Origin: Siniperca chuatsi
Taxonomy: Eukaryota > Chordata > Actinopteri > Centrarchiformes > Sinipercidae
Length of the DNA stretch: 64,000 nt
Direction: 5' to 3'
Assembly (NCBI RefSeq): GCF_020085105.1
Contig: NC_058046.1
Location: forward strand, 24,269,675 to 24,333,674
Below are positions 47,528-58,299 of this stretch, one piece after another. A program made the position numbers and the translations under genes. Numbering within the stretch: position 1 is the first letter of the stretch; every line of letters starts with the position of its first letter. The notes below the pieces were generated by a model. The model saw only the letters and a list, made by a program, of their open reading frames with translations, was not told the origin of the DNA and did not search any database.

Positions 47528-50500
47528 GTAAAACAGTTTGTTTCATAATCCTGCTGAACTAACTAATCAGATATTACTCATGTATTATGCTGATGCACTT
47601 TGCACTCTTGCTCTGTAGCCTTTCTGTCACATCTGCATAGGGTGTTTTTTGTTTTAACTATAGTCCAAATTTTATTTGTCCAATCATATTTTTTACTTTT
47701 TGTTTGTATCGTGTATTTTATGTCTGCTGCTCTTACTTTTTATTGCAGCACTTCTGATGACTGATGCTACATAGGCCACTGTCTTTGAAAAAAAAAGTGG
47801 TGAATATAATAGCATGGGTTATTTATAAAGTTTGCAAACTATTGAATGCATTTTTTAAATTCCATACAATCGGTTATTAAAAATGTACATCCTTTAAAAA
47901 GCATCGTTCATATATTTGAATGAAAACCAGTTGTTTCCTTACAGAATAGCAGCTTTCTTCACATCTTATTTAAATAAAAGGAAGAAAAAAAAACCCAAAT
48001 CTGACTTATTTTTATATAATCTATATTCAGTGCAGTCCATTTATAAACGCCACTTATTGATCTGATAACCTCACACAAAACTGTTTCTTCAAAATGTTTA
48101 TCTCTGCAGTAAGGGCTCCTCACTACATAATATGGCAATTCTGTTCAAAAGTTTCTCAAAAGCGCCCGTGTCCCAGTGTTTTGATTAGTGAGGGGTCTAT
48201 GGAGGGAGGGTGAGTTGTCCGTCCAATCAACACTGAGAACGGATACACACCCGCTGATTTTTGCTGGGATCGGTGCTTGTGGTGTGACCGTCTGCAGCTA
48301 CCTCCAAAACATCGCACAGGGCAGAAAAAAACGTGCAGAGCAGCGACAATATTTACAGACCAAGCAAGGACGCCGGCTTATGGCATGAAGGGGAGGGTAG
48401 CAGATTTTTTTATGGATATAAAATGAACAAAACCTTGAAGTGTCAGTGACCCCCCCTTTGTTGTCTGGCCAGTGAGGTCCAGCTGGATTTTAGTGCAGGT
48501 GACAGATTATATTTAATTTGGCATCTGTAAAATAAAATTGTAGCACCCATCATGGATACATAATGTACCATCTGGCTCCCTGTTCTTTAACAAATTGTCC
48601 TCTTTTGCAGGTACACAAGGAACTTGGTTGATGAGGGCAATGGGAAGTTCAATCTCATTATTCTGTGCTGGGGAGAAGGCCACGGCAGGTGAGATGCTCC
48701 CACATGCAAACTAATAATTGACATGACAAAATTAACTTTAATAGTCTTTTGCTAATTTTCATTTTGTGTCAACAAGTGGTCTCAGATTACCACTGCAAAT
48801 TTAAACCTATTAAACCTGCTGCATTAAACCTATTAAACCTATTGCATTTTGGGAATAATAAGATTGTTTTCTTTGATTATGGGTTCATCAGTCATGTTAC
48901 CAGCCTACCACTTTTAGATACAAAAAGTGGTCCCAACTGTGTGTCACATATTCAAGTGATATTCTCTGGCAACAATTGCATCAAGTTAATAGAGATAAGA
49001 GAGTCCAATGTTCTACAGACAGAGAGAAAGGTTGTGTAAATAGACATTATTTGATGATATCTATCTCCCATTTTGTCAGCAAATGTCACCTGAACACCTG
49101 AACCAGAAGACTGTTTGAAAGGTCTTTATATGATTACATATTATTTGACTAGAAGCTGGCACTAACACACAGTAACAGCTGTTTTTCACAAGAGCAAAGA
49201 CATTTGTTTTATCACATACTTACTACAGTAGCATTGTGGTAAAACATGTATCTTTGCTCTTGTGAAACATGCCTATTCTAGCCATTTCTAGGCATGTTTC
49301 TCAAGAACAGGGCAGTTCTACCACTAGAACAACCATGTTTGGTGCTTTGTTTTACAGCATACCTACTGCAGTAATAGGGATGATAAAACTAATGGTTACA
49401 AACATGGCTGTTCTAGTGGTCAGACAACCAAAATTCACGAGCAGCTTAAACATATTGTGCTATTGTTATGGCTTATTACCTATAGAATTGTAATGGCATT
49501 ACATTATATTATGCATGAATCTAATATCTGTCAGTCTGGATGAACAGTTTGAATTTTATGACACAAGAAGAAGACATCCAGAGTTTCTGAAAACTGTTTC
49601 ACTGAATCCCAGAAATTCTTCACTGGACAGATTTTATATTGTTGCTTTTGGTCCAGGGGTCATGATGTGGACATGTTCTGACACTGTATGCTTGTGTGTT
49701 CCTTACAATTTGCAGTAGCATCCACGACCACACAAACTCCCATTGTTTCATGAAGCTGCTGCAGGGTCAGCTGAAGGAGACGCTGTTTGACTGGCCGAAC
49801 ACTAAATCACAGGGAGATATGGTCCAGAAGTCACAGAGAATTCTCCAGGAAAACAAGGTTGCCTACATAAATGGTGAGAAACCAGACTGTGTGTATTGTT
49901 GTTTCTTTTCTTTTTAATTAGAGTTGGCTCAGATATTTACCCTTCTTCAGCGTTAATACCACTTAGTTCTATTAATACTCGTTTGTTTGTGTGAGGGGGC
50001 AAATTATGAAACTGGTTCTTAATATGGTGAAACACTCACATAATTATGTTAATGTAGCTAAAATAATCATGCTGTGTTCAGTACAATAGAAAAAATATCC
50101 TTTACATATTCTGTCCCACATGAGATATGCTGATGTGACACATCTCTGAAACTCACACACGACTGTCTGTGCAACAGTATATAATACGTGTGTCATTTTT
50201 TACAGCGCAGAGTAAGATCCAAGTTTCCAACCTCTGCAGTTATGTAATGTCAAATTGGCCTCAACTTGTTATAACAATGAATAGTATTCAGATCTCTCCC
50301 CAAATCTCTGTTAATCTCTGTGACTGAGTATTTCCCCAAAGCCAACAGAGCCCTGGTGTGATGTTTGGTCTCAGTTGTTGGTTACAGCTCTGCTAGTAAC
50401 TGCCTGTGAGCCCCATTTCGCAGCATTCCATTGGCATTCACTGTCTAAATGTATGTTATTTGTTCGTGTGTGTGCATATTTTAGACTCCATTGGTCTGCA

Positions 50501-51998
50501 TCGTGTGGAAAATGTCAGCCACACAGAGGGCGCAGTCAGTTTGCATCTGTACAGTCCCCCTTTCCAGACCTGCCAGACCTTTGACCAGCGGACAGGGCAC
50601 AGGAACAACGTCCAGATGACCTTCTGGAGCAAATACGGAGAGAGAACTAAATATGTAAGAGACTTTTACAACTTTAATACATACATATTCAAAGAAAATT
50701 GACACTAATCAAGGAAACAAATCTGTTCTTCTGATTCATGCTTTGAAAAAAACCTAACCCTGAGTATTTATTGGTCAAATTCTGTAGATGGAAGTTATGA
50801 GACTGTAAATGTAGGAAATTAATCCCAGAGATATGTGATAATATGACAATATGCACAGTACAAAAAAACTATTTTAATCATAGCATTGCATGCAAAATAC
50901 TAACGGCCTAAAGTAATGTACTGTAACTGTAGCTGTTAGCAACAACTGAACAGAAAGACACAGATGGAATTCTTCAAACCTCTCTTGTTGAAGGTTACTG
51001 ATTCAATTCATAAATTTACTATAGAAACCATAAAGATCTGTTTATATAAATGCATAACTGCATACATATGCATGAAAATGCATATTGTGAGATTTCAAAT
51101 CTTAGTCAGTCTACATATCAGCAATACACACCTGTTAATGTAGACGTTCTTTAGATATTACCACACACAGGATCACTACAAACAGTTAATTGAACACACA
51201 GACTTCCTCACCCCCCTGCCTTATGAGCAGGAAGTGGAAAGGTTTTATAGTGTCTTGCTACTCTCATTAAGCACAGCCTACAAGCAATTAAAGCAGCACC
51301 CCTTAGGAATTTTCCATTTCATAACCATTAAATGTGTTTCCATTTGCTGCTGTTTCAACAAAAATGTTGCTTTAGCAGGCAAGAAATGTTATTTATTGAA
51401 CATGTGAGAGCAGTTCAGGGAGAGAAGAATCAAATTAAGTCCAATTAACCTTTGTGTCTAAATTGTAATCCAAAGTGCTGTACATAATAAAGTAAATTAC
51501 AGACAAATGAAAATTACACAAAGAGTAAAGATGTAAAACAAGAGCACCAACAGTATAGGACCTCTACCTGCTTCAGCCACCCCGCCAACAACAGTGGCCT
51601 TATCTGAAATCTACAAGTTGTATAAGCATACCTTGACCATAACACTGTCAAGTTAGTTCATTAGATTGCAACACCAAATGGAGGAGATAAGATAGTAGAG
51701 GCATGTAATTGTGAGTACACAACGAACTTAAGTCACCATATGCCCCTATAGCTCTCAACAGTTGTGGTCTAAGGTTGTTTTGTTTTTTGGACAGATGACC
51801 AATTAGGGGCTCCATTACATTGGAAAACTTAATTTAAATCTAAATTAGGAACCTGACTTTAAATAATCCTGGTTTAGCTTTGGGTAGGACTTACTTAAAA
51901 GACTCTATAGATTTGTGTACTTCAGTGACTAATGACCTGAACCTTCTAACTTTTTACTCTTTTCTTAGGAGTCAACAGTTTCACAAGAGAACAACTAA
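47358..51998 (+). CDS. cdo1: CDO1, cysteine dioxygenase type 1 (complete)
   Basis: Iron-dependent cupin enzyme that oxidises L-cysteine to cysteine sulfinate, the committed step toward taurine and sulfate, in the cytosol. Five plus-strand exons (47358-47527, 48611-48688, 49716-49873, 50485-50654, 51969-51998) join in phase to 201 codons plus TAA; human CDO1 has 200. The first cupin motif [18 protein letters not shown] supplies the iron ligands His86 and His88 and crosslink residue Cys93. His141 (GLHRVEN) is the third ligand, and Tyr158 (SLHLYSPPF) is the partner of the Cys-Tyr cofactor. The one-residue shift from human His140/Tyr157 comes from an extra residue in the KSQGDM loop. The C-terminus SQENN matches the human ending. 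It is divergent from AP3S1, as in human. Confidence 0.98.
48188..48388 (+). other. Unrecognised 66-codon frame in CDO1 intron 1
   Basis: A short frame with a hydrophobic stretch ([20 protein letters not shown]) followed by a strongly basic tail ([16 protein letters not shown]). This is the layout of a small single-pass mitochondrial or membrane protein. I do not recognise a family. It has no obvious promoter or intron, and the frame upstream has stops. It could be a retrocopy fragment, an alternative exon, or chance. Confidence 0.2.
48611..48688 (+). CDS. cdo1: CDO1 exon 2
   Basis: 78 bases after tcttttgcag, encoding [20 protein letters not shown] then GEGHG; gtgagatg donor. Contains the start of the first cupin motif. 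Confidence 0.97.
49185..49420. repeat. Cluster of three hairpins in CDO1 intron 2
   Basis: Three consecutive inverted repeats: TTCACAAGAGCAAAGA at 49185-49200 with its exact reverse complement at 49251-49266; GAAACATGCCTA at 49264-49275 with TAGGCATGTTTC at 49289-49300; and a 22-base arm with one mismatch at 49320-49341 versus 49399-49420 (cores CCACTAGAACA / GTTCTAGTGG). Likely remnants of palindromic MITEs; no coding capacity. Confidence 0.75.
49716..49873 (+). CDS. cdo1: CDO1 exon 3 (iron ligands His86, His88; Cys93)
   Basis: 158 bases after an atttgcag acceptor; [20 protein letters not shown] through NKVAYIN, ending at a gtgagaaa donor. It carries two iron-binding histidines and the crosslinked cysteine. 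Confidence 0.97.
50485..50654 (+). CDS. cdo1: CDO1 exon 4 (His141, Tyr158)
   Basis: 170 bases after a tattttag acceptor: [20 protein letters not shown], then [10 protein letters not shown] and DQRTGHRNN. Ends GERTKY at a gtaaga donor. Confidence 0.97.
51969..51998 (+). CDS. cdo1: CDO1 exon 5, terminal
   Basis: 30 bases after tttcttag: ESTVSQENN and TAA. The phase fits exon 4, and the terminal ENN agrees with mammalian CDO1. Confidence 0.9.
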   Translation, partial: ESTVSQENN

Positions 51999-52941
51999 TG
52001 GTCACCAAAGAGGCTCCGGATGATCAAGACAGATGCATTTAAAATGACAATGTTGTGAAAATGATTCAAGGGAAACTGCTGGGGAAGCGAAATGTGGACC
52101 TACTATGACTAAGCAACCCATTTAAAAATCAGGAGCGGGCCAGTTCAAAAGGACAACCCAGTAATTAGAATGGCTTTATCGCTGCCCAGTGTGAGCTTGG
52201 CAAATACTGATGAGCACAGGCAGATACATGAATAGGCTTGGACATGGATTGAATCTGCTTTTTGTTTGCTGGGCCTGAGGAGACCCTTTTCCAATAACAA
52301 CATTCCTGTCCATCCACGACCTGTGCAACCACACTTTTGTAAAGTTATGGCCCATAGTCAAAGAGTAGAGCTTTAGCATTTGAAAAAGGGGGGAAATATT
52401 GCTGTTATAGTTTTTATCTTAAATTTTATATCTCAACAGTTATGCAATCAACAGTTTTGTTATCAATGGAGCACTTTCATAGCTGTATTTACTGCCGATT
52501 TATACCACTCAAAATTGTCTTAACACCTGTTGAAATTTGTGATGAAATGTAACATTGTATGATCTAGTCAAAAAAAGTTTGTTCCATTTTCATTTGGAAA
52601 AACAAGTGTAAAGCTTTAGAGTTGTGTTGTTTTTAAAAGTGCGATGGTTGTAATTTATTTGCAGGTTATTCTGTTTGAACTAGCAAGCGACCATGTTACT
52701 CCGAAATGTATTCATACTCAAGTTTTGACCAAGAGAGTGTTGTGGAGGAACTATTTTGTACTATTAGCAGACAATGTTTAGATAAAGCTCAAACTTTTTC
52801 TCAGGATTTTAACATATTTTAATTGTAGCTGTATTTATATAGTGTGTAGTTTTTACAGCATAGCACCTCTCATAGCATTGTCAAATGCATGCATGATTTC
52901 TGTGATGCAGTAAATGATAAATCTGGCTATAACTGTAGACC

Positions 52942-52947
52942 ATTAAA
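52942..52947 (+). terminator. Possible CDO1 polyadenylation signal (ATTAAA)
   Basis: ATTAAA about 945 bases after the stop, followed within 30 bases by a TTTTGTGTTGTCTTC GU-rich stretch. The preceding 51999-52940 is AT-rich, repeat-free and taken as the 3' UTR. No AATAAA was found in it. Confidence 0.4.
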
Positions 52948-53088
52948 CTTTATTACCCTTTCACAGAATATTTTGTGTTGTCTTCATTTTTCATGTTATA
53001 TATTTTTAGAATTACTGAGCAACATCCGTAATTCATTCTATGTGTTTCAAGCTGTATGCAACAAGCATAATAACATAACATGCATATA

Positions 53089-54529
53089 CAGTGGTGTGAA
53101 AAAGTGTTCCTGATTTCTTATTTTTTTGCATGTTTGTCACACTTAAATGTTTCAGATCATCAAACAAATTTAAATTAGTTTTAGTCAAAGATAACACAAG
53201 TAAACACAAAATTTAGTTTTTAAATGAAGGTTGTTATTATTAAGGGAAAACAAAATCCAAACCTACATGGCCCTGTGTGAAATAGTGATTGCCCCCTAAA
53301 CCTATTAACTGGTTTGGCCAGCCTTAGCAGCAACAACTGCAATCAAGCGTTTGCGATAACTTGAATTTTGGCCCACTCATCTTTGCAGAATTGTTGTAAT
53401 TCAGCCACATTGGAGGGTTTTCGAGCAAGAACTGCCTTTTTAAGGTCATGCCACAGCATCTCAATGGGATTCAGGTCAGGACTTTGACTAGGCCACTCCA
53501 AAGTCTTCATTTTGTTCTTCTTCAGCCATTCAGAGACCCTACAACAACATCCAAAGAACTGCAGGCCTCAATTGCCTCAGTTAAGGTCAGTGTTCATGAC
53601 TCCACCATAAGAAAGAGACTGGGCAAAAATGGCCTGCATGGCAGAGTTCCAAGACGAAAACCACTGCTGAGCAAAAAGAACATTAAGGCTCGTCTCATTT
53701 TTGCCAGAAAACATCTTGATGATCCCCAAGACCTTTGGGAAAATACTGTGGATAAAAATTTAACTTTTCAGAAGGTGTGTGTCCCATTACATCTGGTGTA
53801 AAAATAACACCGCTTTCAGAAAAAGAACATCATACCAACAGCAAAATATGGCGGTAGTAGTGTGATGGTCTGGGGTTGTTTAGCTGCTTCAGGACCTGGA
53901 AGACTTCCTGTGATAAATGGAACCATGAATTCTGCTGTCTACCAACAACTCCTGAAGGAGAATGTCCGGCCATCTGTTCGTGACCTCAAGCTGAAGCGAA
54001 CTTGGGTTCTGCAGCAGGACAATGATCCAAAACACACCAGCAAGTTCACCTCTGAATGGCTGAAGAAGAACAAAATGAAGACTTTGGAGTGGCCTAGTTA
54101 AAGTCCTGACCTGAATCCTATTGAGATGCTGTGGCATGACCTTAAAAAGGCAGTTCTTGCTCGAAAACCCTCCAATGTGGCTGAATTACAACAATTCTGC
54201 AAAGATGAGTGGGCCAAAATTCCTCCACAGCGCTGTAAAAGACTCATTGCAAGTTATCGCAAACGCTTGATTGCAGTTGTTGCTGCTAAGGGTGGCCTAA
54301 CCAGTTATTAGGTTCAGGGGGCAATCACTATTTCACACAGGGCCATGTAGGTTTGGATTTTGTTTTCCCTTAATAATAACAACCTTCATTTAAAAACTGC
54401 ATTTTGTGTTTACTTGTGTTATCTTTGCCTAATATATAAATTTGTTTGATGATCTGAAACATTTAAGTGTGACAAACATGCAAAAAAATAAGAAATCAGG
54501 AAGGGGGCAAACACTTTTCCACACCACTG
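53089..54529 (+). mobile_element. Defective fold-back Tc1-like transposon
   Basis: A 1441-base element flanked by TA dinucleotides (53087-53088 and 54530-54531), with terminal CAGTGGTGTGRAAAAGTG inverted repeats. The inverted homology does not stop at the TIR: 53089-53535 is the reverse complement of 54050-54529, including the 3' end of the transposase gene, apart from about 33 bases missing on the left. The 5' DNA-binding half of the transposase has thus been replaced by an inverted copy of its own 3' end. Confidence 0.88.
53536..54311 (+). pseudogene. Broken Tc1/mariner transposase
   Basis: One reading frame retains [20 protein letters not shown] and the linker RKHLDDPQDLWENTV, then KYGGSSVMVWGCLAASGPGR, the second catalytic Asp in QQDNDPKHTS and the third acidic residue in [11 protein letters not shown], ending AAKGGLTSY. 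The N-terminal helix-turn-helix region is absent. An internal deletion near 53760-53800 removes the segment with the first catalytic Asp, followed by stops at 53799 and 53805, and TAA at 54099-54101 interrupts WPS/SPDL. It cannot make an active enzyme. Confidence 0.9.
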
Positions 54530-55449
54530 TAGTTTATTTGACCTTTGAAAGCTTCAGTGTTAAACGCCAATGTAACAGCGGATACATGTGTGTCTTTTGC
54601 TGTGGAATGCTGGGTGTAAACACTTAGATTTGTTAGCTTCAGTTTCTCATTAATATTTCATCAATGTTGTCTAATAACCCCTAATGGGTCATTGATAGTC
54701 ACATAAAAGTGCCTTACACTAATTATTAACAGATACGCCCTGTCTGGCATCAGCCTGTCAAGAAAACTAATGCGTGTGTTGCCATCAGTACTTTGGTTCA
54801 AGGGAAATATCGATTGGCCATTACCTTGACCAGTAAATAGATTATGTTAATGGTGCACTGATAACAGCATTAAAGCACCTGATGACATGTGTGCACAACT
54901 GGCATCTCCTTGGCAAGCAAACAAGTATGTTAACTGTGTCATAGTGTGCATGTATTAGTGAACAAATGTGAAAGATAAGGCCCTATCGAGGACAGACAAA
55001 CAAGAGTGTATGAGCAAAGCTCCATTGTCCTGTACAATTAATACACAATGTTTACAGCTACAGTGACCATATATATTGATACTTCGCCTTGTCCTCTGTG
55101 TCAGCACATATCCAGCTAGACTGTTGTAAACATAATCAATGACCATATAAGAGAGTAAGTAACAGTACATGAGGTAAAATGCACATTAATCTATTACTTT
55201 ATATTGTATTTTACAGTGTCCATTCTACAAACCTATGGCTTCTTGGCCTCTCCCATTACATTTTTTTTTTTTACACTGTCTTTATGCTGTTAATGTTAAG
55301 CTGATGAGGTTGGATATGCAGAAGTAGCTGTATGTGGACAGTCAGTGACAGTGGTTGCTCATCAGATCTCCTTGATCATAGTTTTTAGCAATAAAAAAAT
55401 AAAGTCTACAGTGACCACAAGCCATGAGTCAATTCAAGGTAATTATAGC

Positions 55450-55625
55450 AGAGTGCCAGGTAGTTCACCTGGTAGCGCACGTACCCCATGTACCACGGAT
55501 GAGTCCTTATTGCAATGGCATGGGTTCAAATCCAGCCTGTGGGCCCTTTGTTGCCCCCCTCCCCCTGTTTATCTTTGGCTGCACTATCAAATAAAGGCAA
55601 TAAAATAATAATACTAATAAAAGAC
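55450..55625 (+). mobile_element. tRNA-derived SINE
   Basis: The 5' part reads like a tRNA (AGTTCACCTGGTAGCGCACG), with a polymerase III B box GGTTCAAATCC at 55523-55533. Then comes a pyrimidine-rich body (GGGCCCTTTGTTGCC, CCCCCTCCCCCTGTTTATC) and a tail of AATAAAGGCAATAAAATAAT. This is the layout of abundant teleost tRNA-SINEs. The degenerate sequence near 40056-40150 resembles the same type. Confidence 0.75.
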
Positions 55626-56199
55626 ATAATAATAGACAACAGTAATATCTACTCATCCAAATGAATTGTACACATGCAGATGTGTGGCATTTGAAATGTA
55701 AGTTTTGTAATACTCTGGATTTCGCTGCTTTTACTCATCTCGCTTCTTAGTTACAGTTTCTCTAAGATCCAGCCTCTTTTTCACTCACATCAAAAATTGA
55801 CACTTTGGTCAAACAACAAACATTCGTCATTAGTCACATTTCATTGTTATTTGCCTTTGCTGAAAGCACCCAGTGTATCAAGGAGGTGAGTTTGCTAAAT
55901 CTCAGGTTTTCTCTGTACCAGGTCAACCATGGGATGGACTGCAGCCAGTGTTATGTAATAATGGAGCAACAGCCTTGATTGCCCCTGAGGCACCTGTTTT
56001 ATAAGAGGACATGATTGCCATGTGCCAGGCTGGATGGAAGCTTATCCAGAAGACCTTTATCTTCATATGATTATAAATTCTGATATTTGACTAGTCAATT
56101 TAGTGATCATGGTGCAGCCTATAAGATTAATCCTACAATAAAACAACATCAGAACACTGGTGGGTGTTGATTTATCAACAGGAATAACAGAAGAGGATG

Positions 56200-56460
56200 T
56201 TGAGCCTCTTGTTCTGCAGATTCTGCAGAGAGACTTGTGGGCTTTCTCTCATTCCTAGATTATGGTGATATCATCTCTATGTACGCATCAACCACCAGCC
56301 TTAAACCTCCAGAAACCATCACTTTCCTTATAATTGTAACATGGGGCTCTCACATCACTGCACTGTACTTTATCAAAATGCAGGGTAGCATTTCTGCTCA
56401 TGTAAGAAAGCTGCATCACTGGTGCTCTTCTAAATGTTTATATTTCACAGGGCAATGCAA
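56200..56460 (+). mobile_element. L2/CR1-like LINE remnant
   Basis: The frame GFLSFLDYGDIISMYASTTS followed by LKPPETITFLIIVTWGSHIT resembles the C-terminal region after the reverse transcriptase in fish L2-type LINEs (LDYGD.IYM.AS..LK.LD). Only about 80 codons survive and no RT motif is present. Confidence 0.5.
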
Positions 56461-58299
56461 AACGTATACATTTTAGATGCAGGTTCCAACAGTAAATACC
56501 ATTTTCAGAGGGATTGCTTTCAGAAATTAATTAATTCAAAGATTAAATATGCAACAGATTTATAATTTTGACACTGTTTGACACTTGAAAATTAGAAAAC
56601 TCACTAAGGCCATGATTATACATATTTGTACATGTTTCAGTGGTGACGATTGTGGTTGATACTTTAAAATTGCTACTCTTGTGTTTTACTGCATTTAATT
56701 ATTTATTTGTGGTTGTCAATTGGCACAATTGTAAAAGATGGCTATTGTTCCTCCACGTTTCTTCTGGGTGTAATCAGAGTTAACTGCAGAACACTTGCTT
56801 TATGCTGCGCTTGCAATTTTTAGCCATTTAGAAAACCTGTCCTTTTTTACTGCACTTGATTATTTGCACTTGAGTTTTCAGTGTTTCAACTGATATGAGC
56901 AAATCAACTTTTCATGTGTGAGGACCTATTCCTTTTAATTATTTGCTGTTTTTCACTGCACTGATCATTTGGCACCACTGGAACTCACATACTGATCAGA
57001 TATAGTCAGTCATACCTCCTTTAAATACACACAGTACATACTGCTAATATAACACACCTGCACCGTATATGTTCCTTCACAAGTTGCATTTTTGTGTTTG
57101 TTGTTCATGTGGTGGTTTTGTGCGTATGGAGTTTGAATGCACTTACTGTAAGTCACCTTGGACAAAAAGAATGTAATTCTCTCAGTGTAGATATTGACCT
57201 TGGGTGATATCTCTTGGCCCAGATGGAAGAAGGCTTGGCATCTACTGATTTTGATATACTGAAATATTTGTACTTGCAATATGAGTGTGTCAGTTTTCAT
57301 GTGGTGTTTCTTTTGTTGTGCCTCCACTTGGGATTTTTTCTTCTCTTTGTTCCTTTTTCTGTTAGTGCTGCTGCAGTCGTCTCCATATTTGTGGAGCAGC
57401 TATAGTTATGGTAGAGATCATAAAACATGACAGCAATTTTCACACAGTTTCCCCAACCCCTTACTTTGTTCTGCCGTTACTAAGATTGAAAGTGCAAAGT
57501 AGAGTCTGGGAATGTGTCCTGTGATGATAACAATAAGCCAATGTTGTACAATCTTCTATGACACCGAAAGAAGCGGAAGAGCTTTGATAATTGACTTATC
57601 AAAGTGGCATCAGTACATTGATAGTGAAACACTCATTCATACAGCAAAATAGTACATATGCTGTACTATCAACATTGTGTGGCATGACAGGCTATTGTTT
57701 TATTATAATTTAAGAATGATGCACCTTCAGGACCTTTCAGCTTTTCAATTCATATTATTATTATTGACTATATATATTCACACACTTCAAAATATAAATT
57801 AAGAGCTGGTTTGATTTTTCAAAGATTTTCCCCATGTTTTTTTCCAAAATGGTGAATCAATCCCATTTTAAGATTAACGGTCAGATCACTCGTAAGAACA
57901 AATTAAAACTGAAATGACCATTTACACACTGACCTTCATCACTCACACAGGTCAAGAACTTTAAAGGAGGGACTTAATTTCAGTACTTGCTAAATGCTGA
58001 ACAAAATTGCAGACTAGGGAAGCATTAAGAGCACCACACCCATGGTTTGCAAAACAGTAATGACTTCAGCTTCCTCAGTGTTTCCATAAACCAATCTGAA
58101 AGTCCTTCAGGACATTCTGAACATTTTGAGTATTGCCTAAAGTTACCTTCACTTTCATCCTGACTCTGTATCTTCACTTGTTCCTATTATTAGCTTACTG
58201 GTAAAAGCTTTTGTTTAACATTGTGTAACAGTAACACACACACAGAGGAGTCACCAAAACAAACAAACTGAAACAGCAATGTCCATTTTACAGCAATAG

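Larger units (their letters stand above)
54532..58299. other. Intergenic stretch between Tc1 element and serine-rich gene
   Basis: Convergent intergenic DNA between the CDO1 3' end and the 3' end of the minus-strand gene. Apart from the SINE at 55450 and the LINE remnant at 56200, I see no gene, only AT-rich unique sequence and a T11 run at 55261-55271. Confidence 0.5.

Noticed and set aside
53448..53540. Apparent N-terminal protein segment beginning [16 protein letters not shown]
   Set aside because: It is the reverse-strand shadow of the Tc1 3' end created by the inverted duplication; the identical reading appears on the opposite strand at 54137-53889.
55450..55540. Possible tRNA gene
   Set aside because: It has a B box but no cloverleaf can be folded and an A/T-rich tail follows; it is the head of a SINE.
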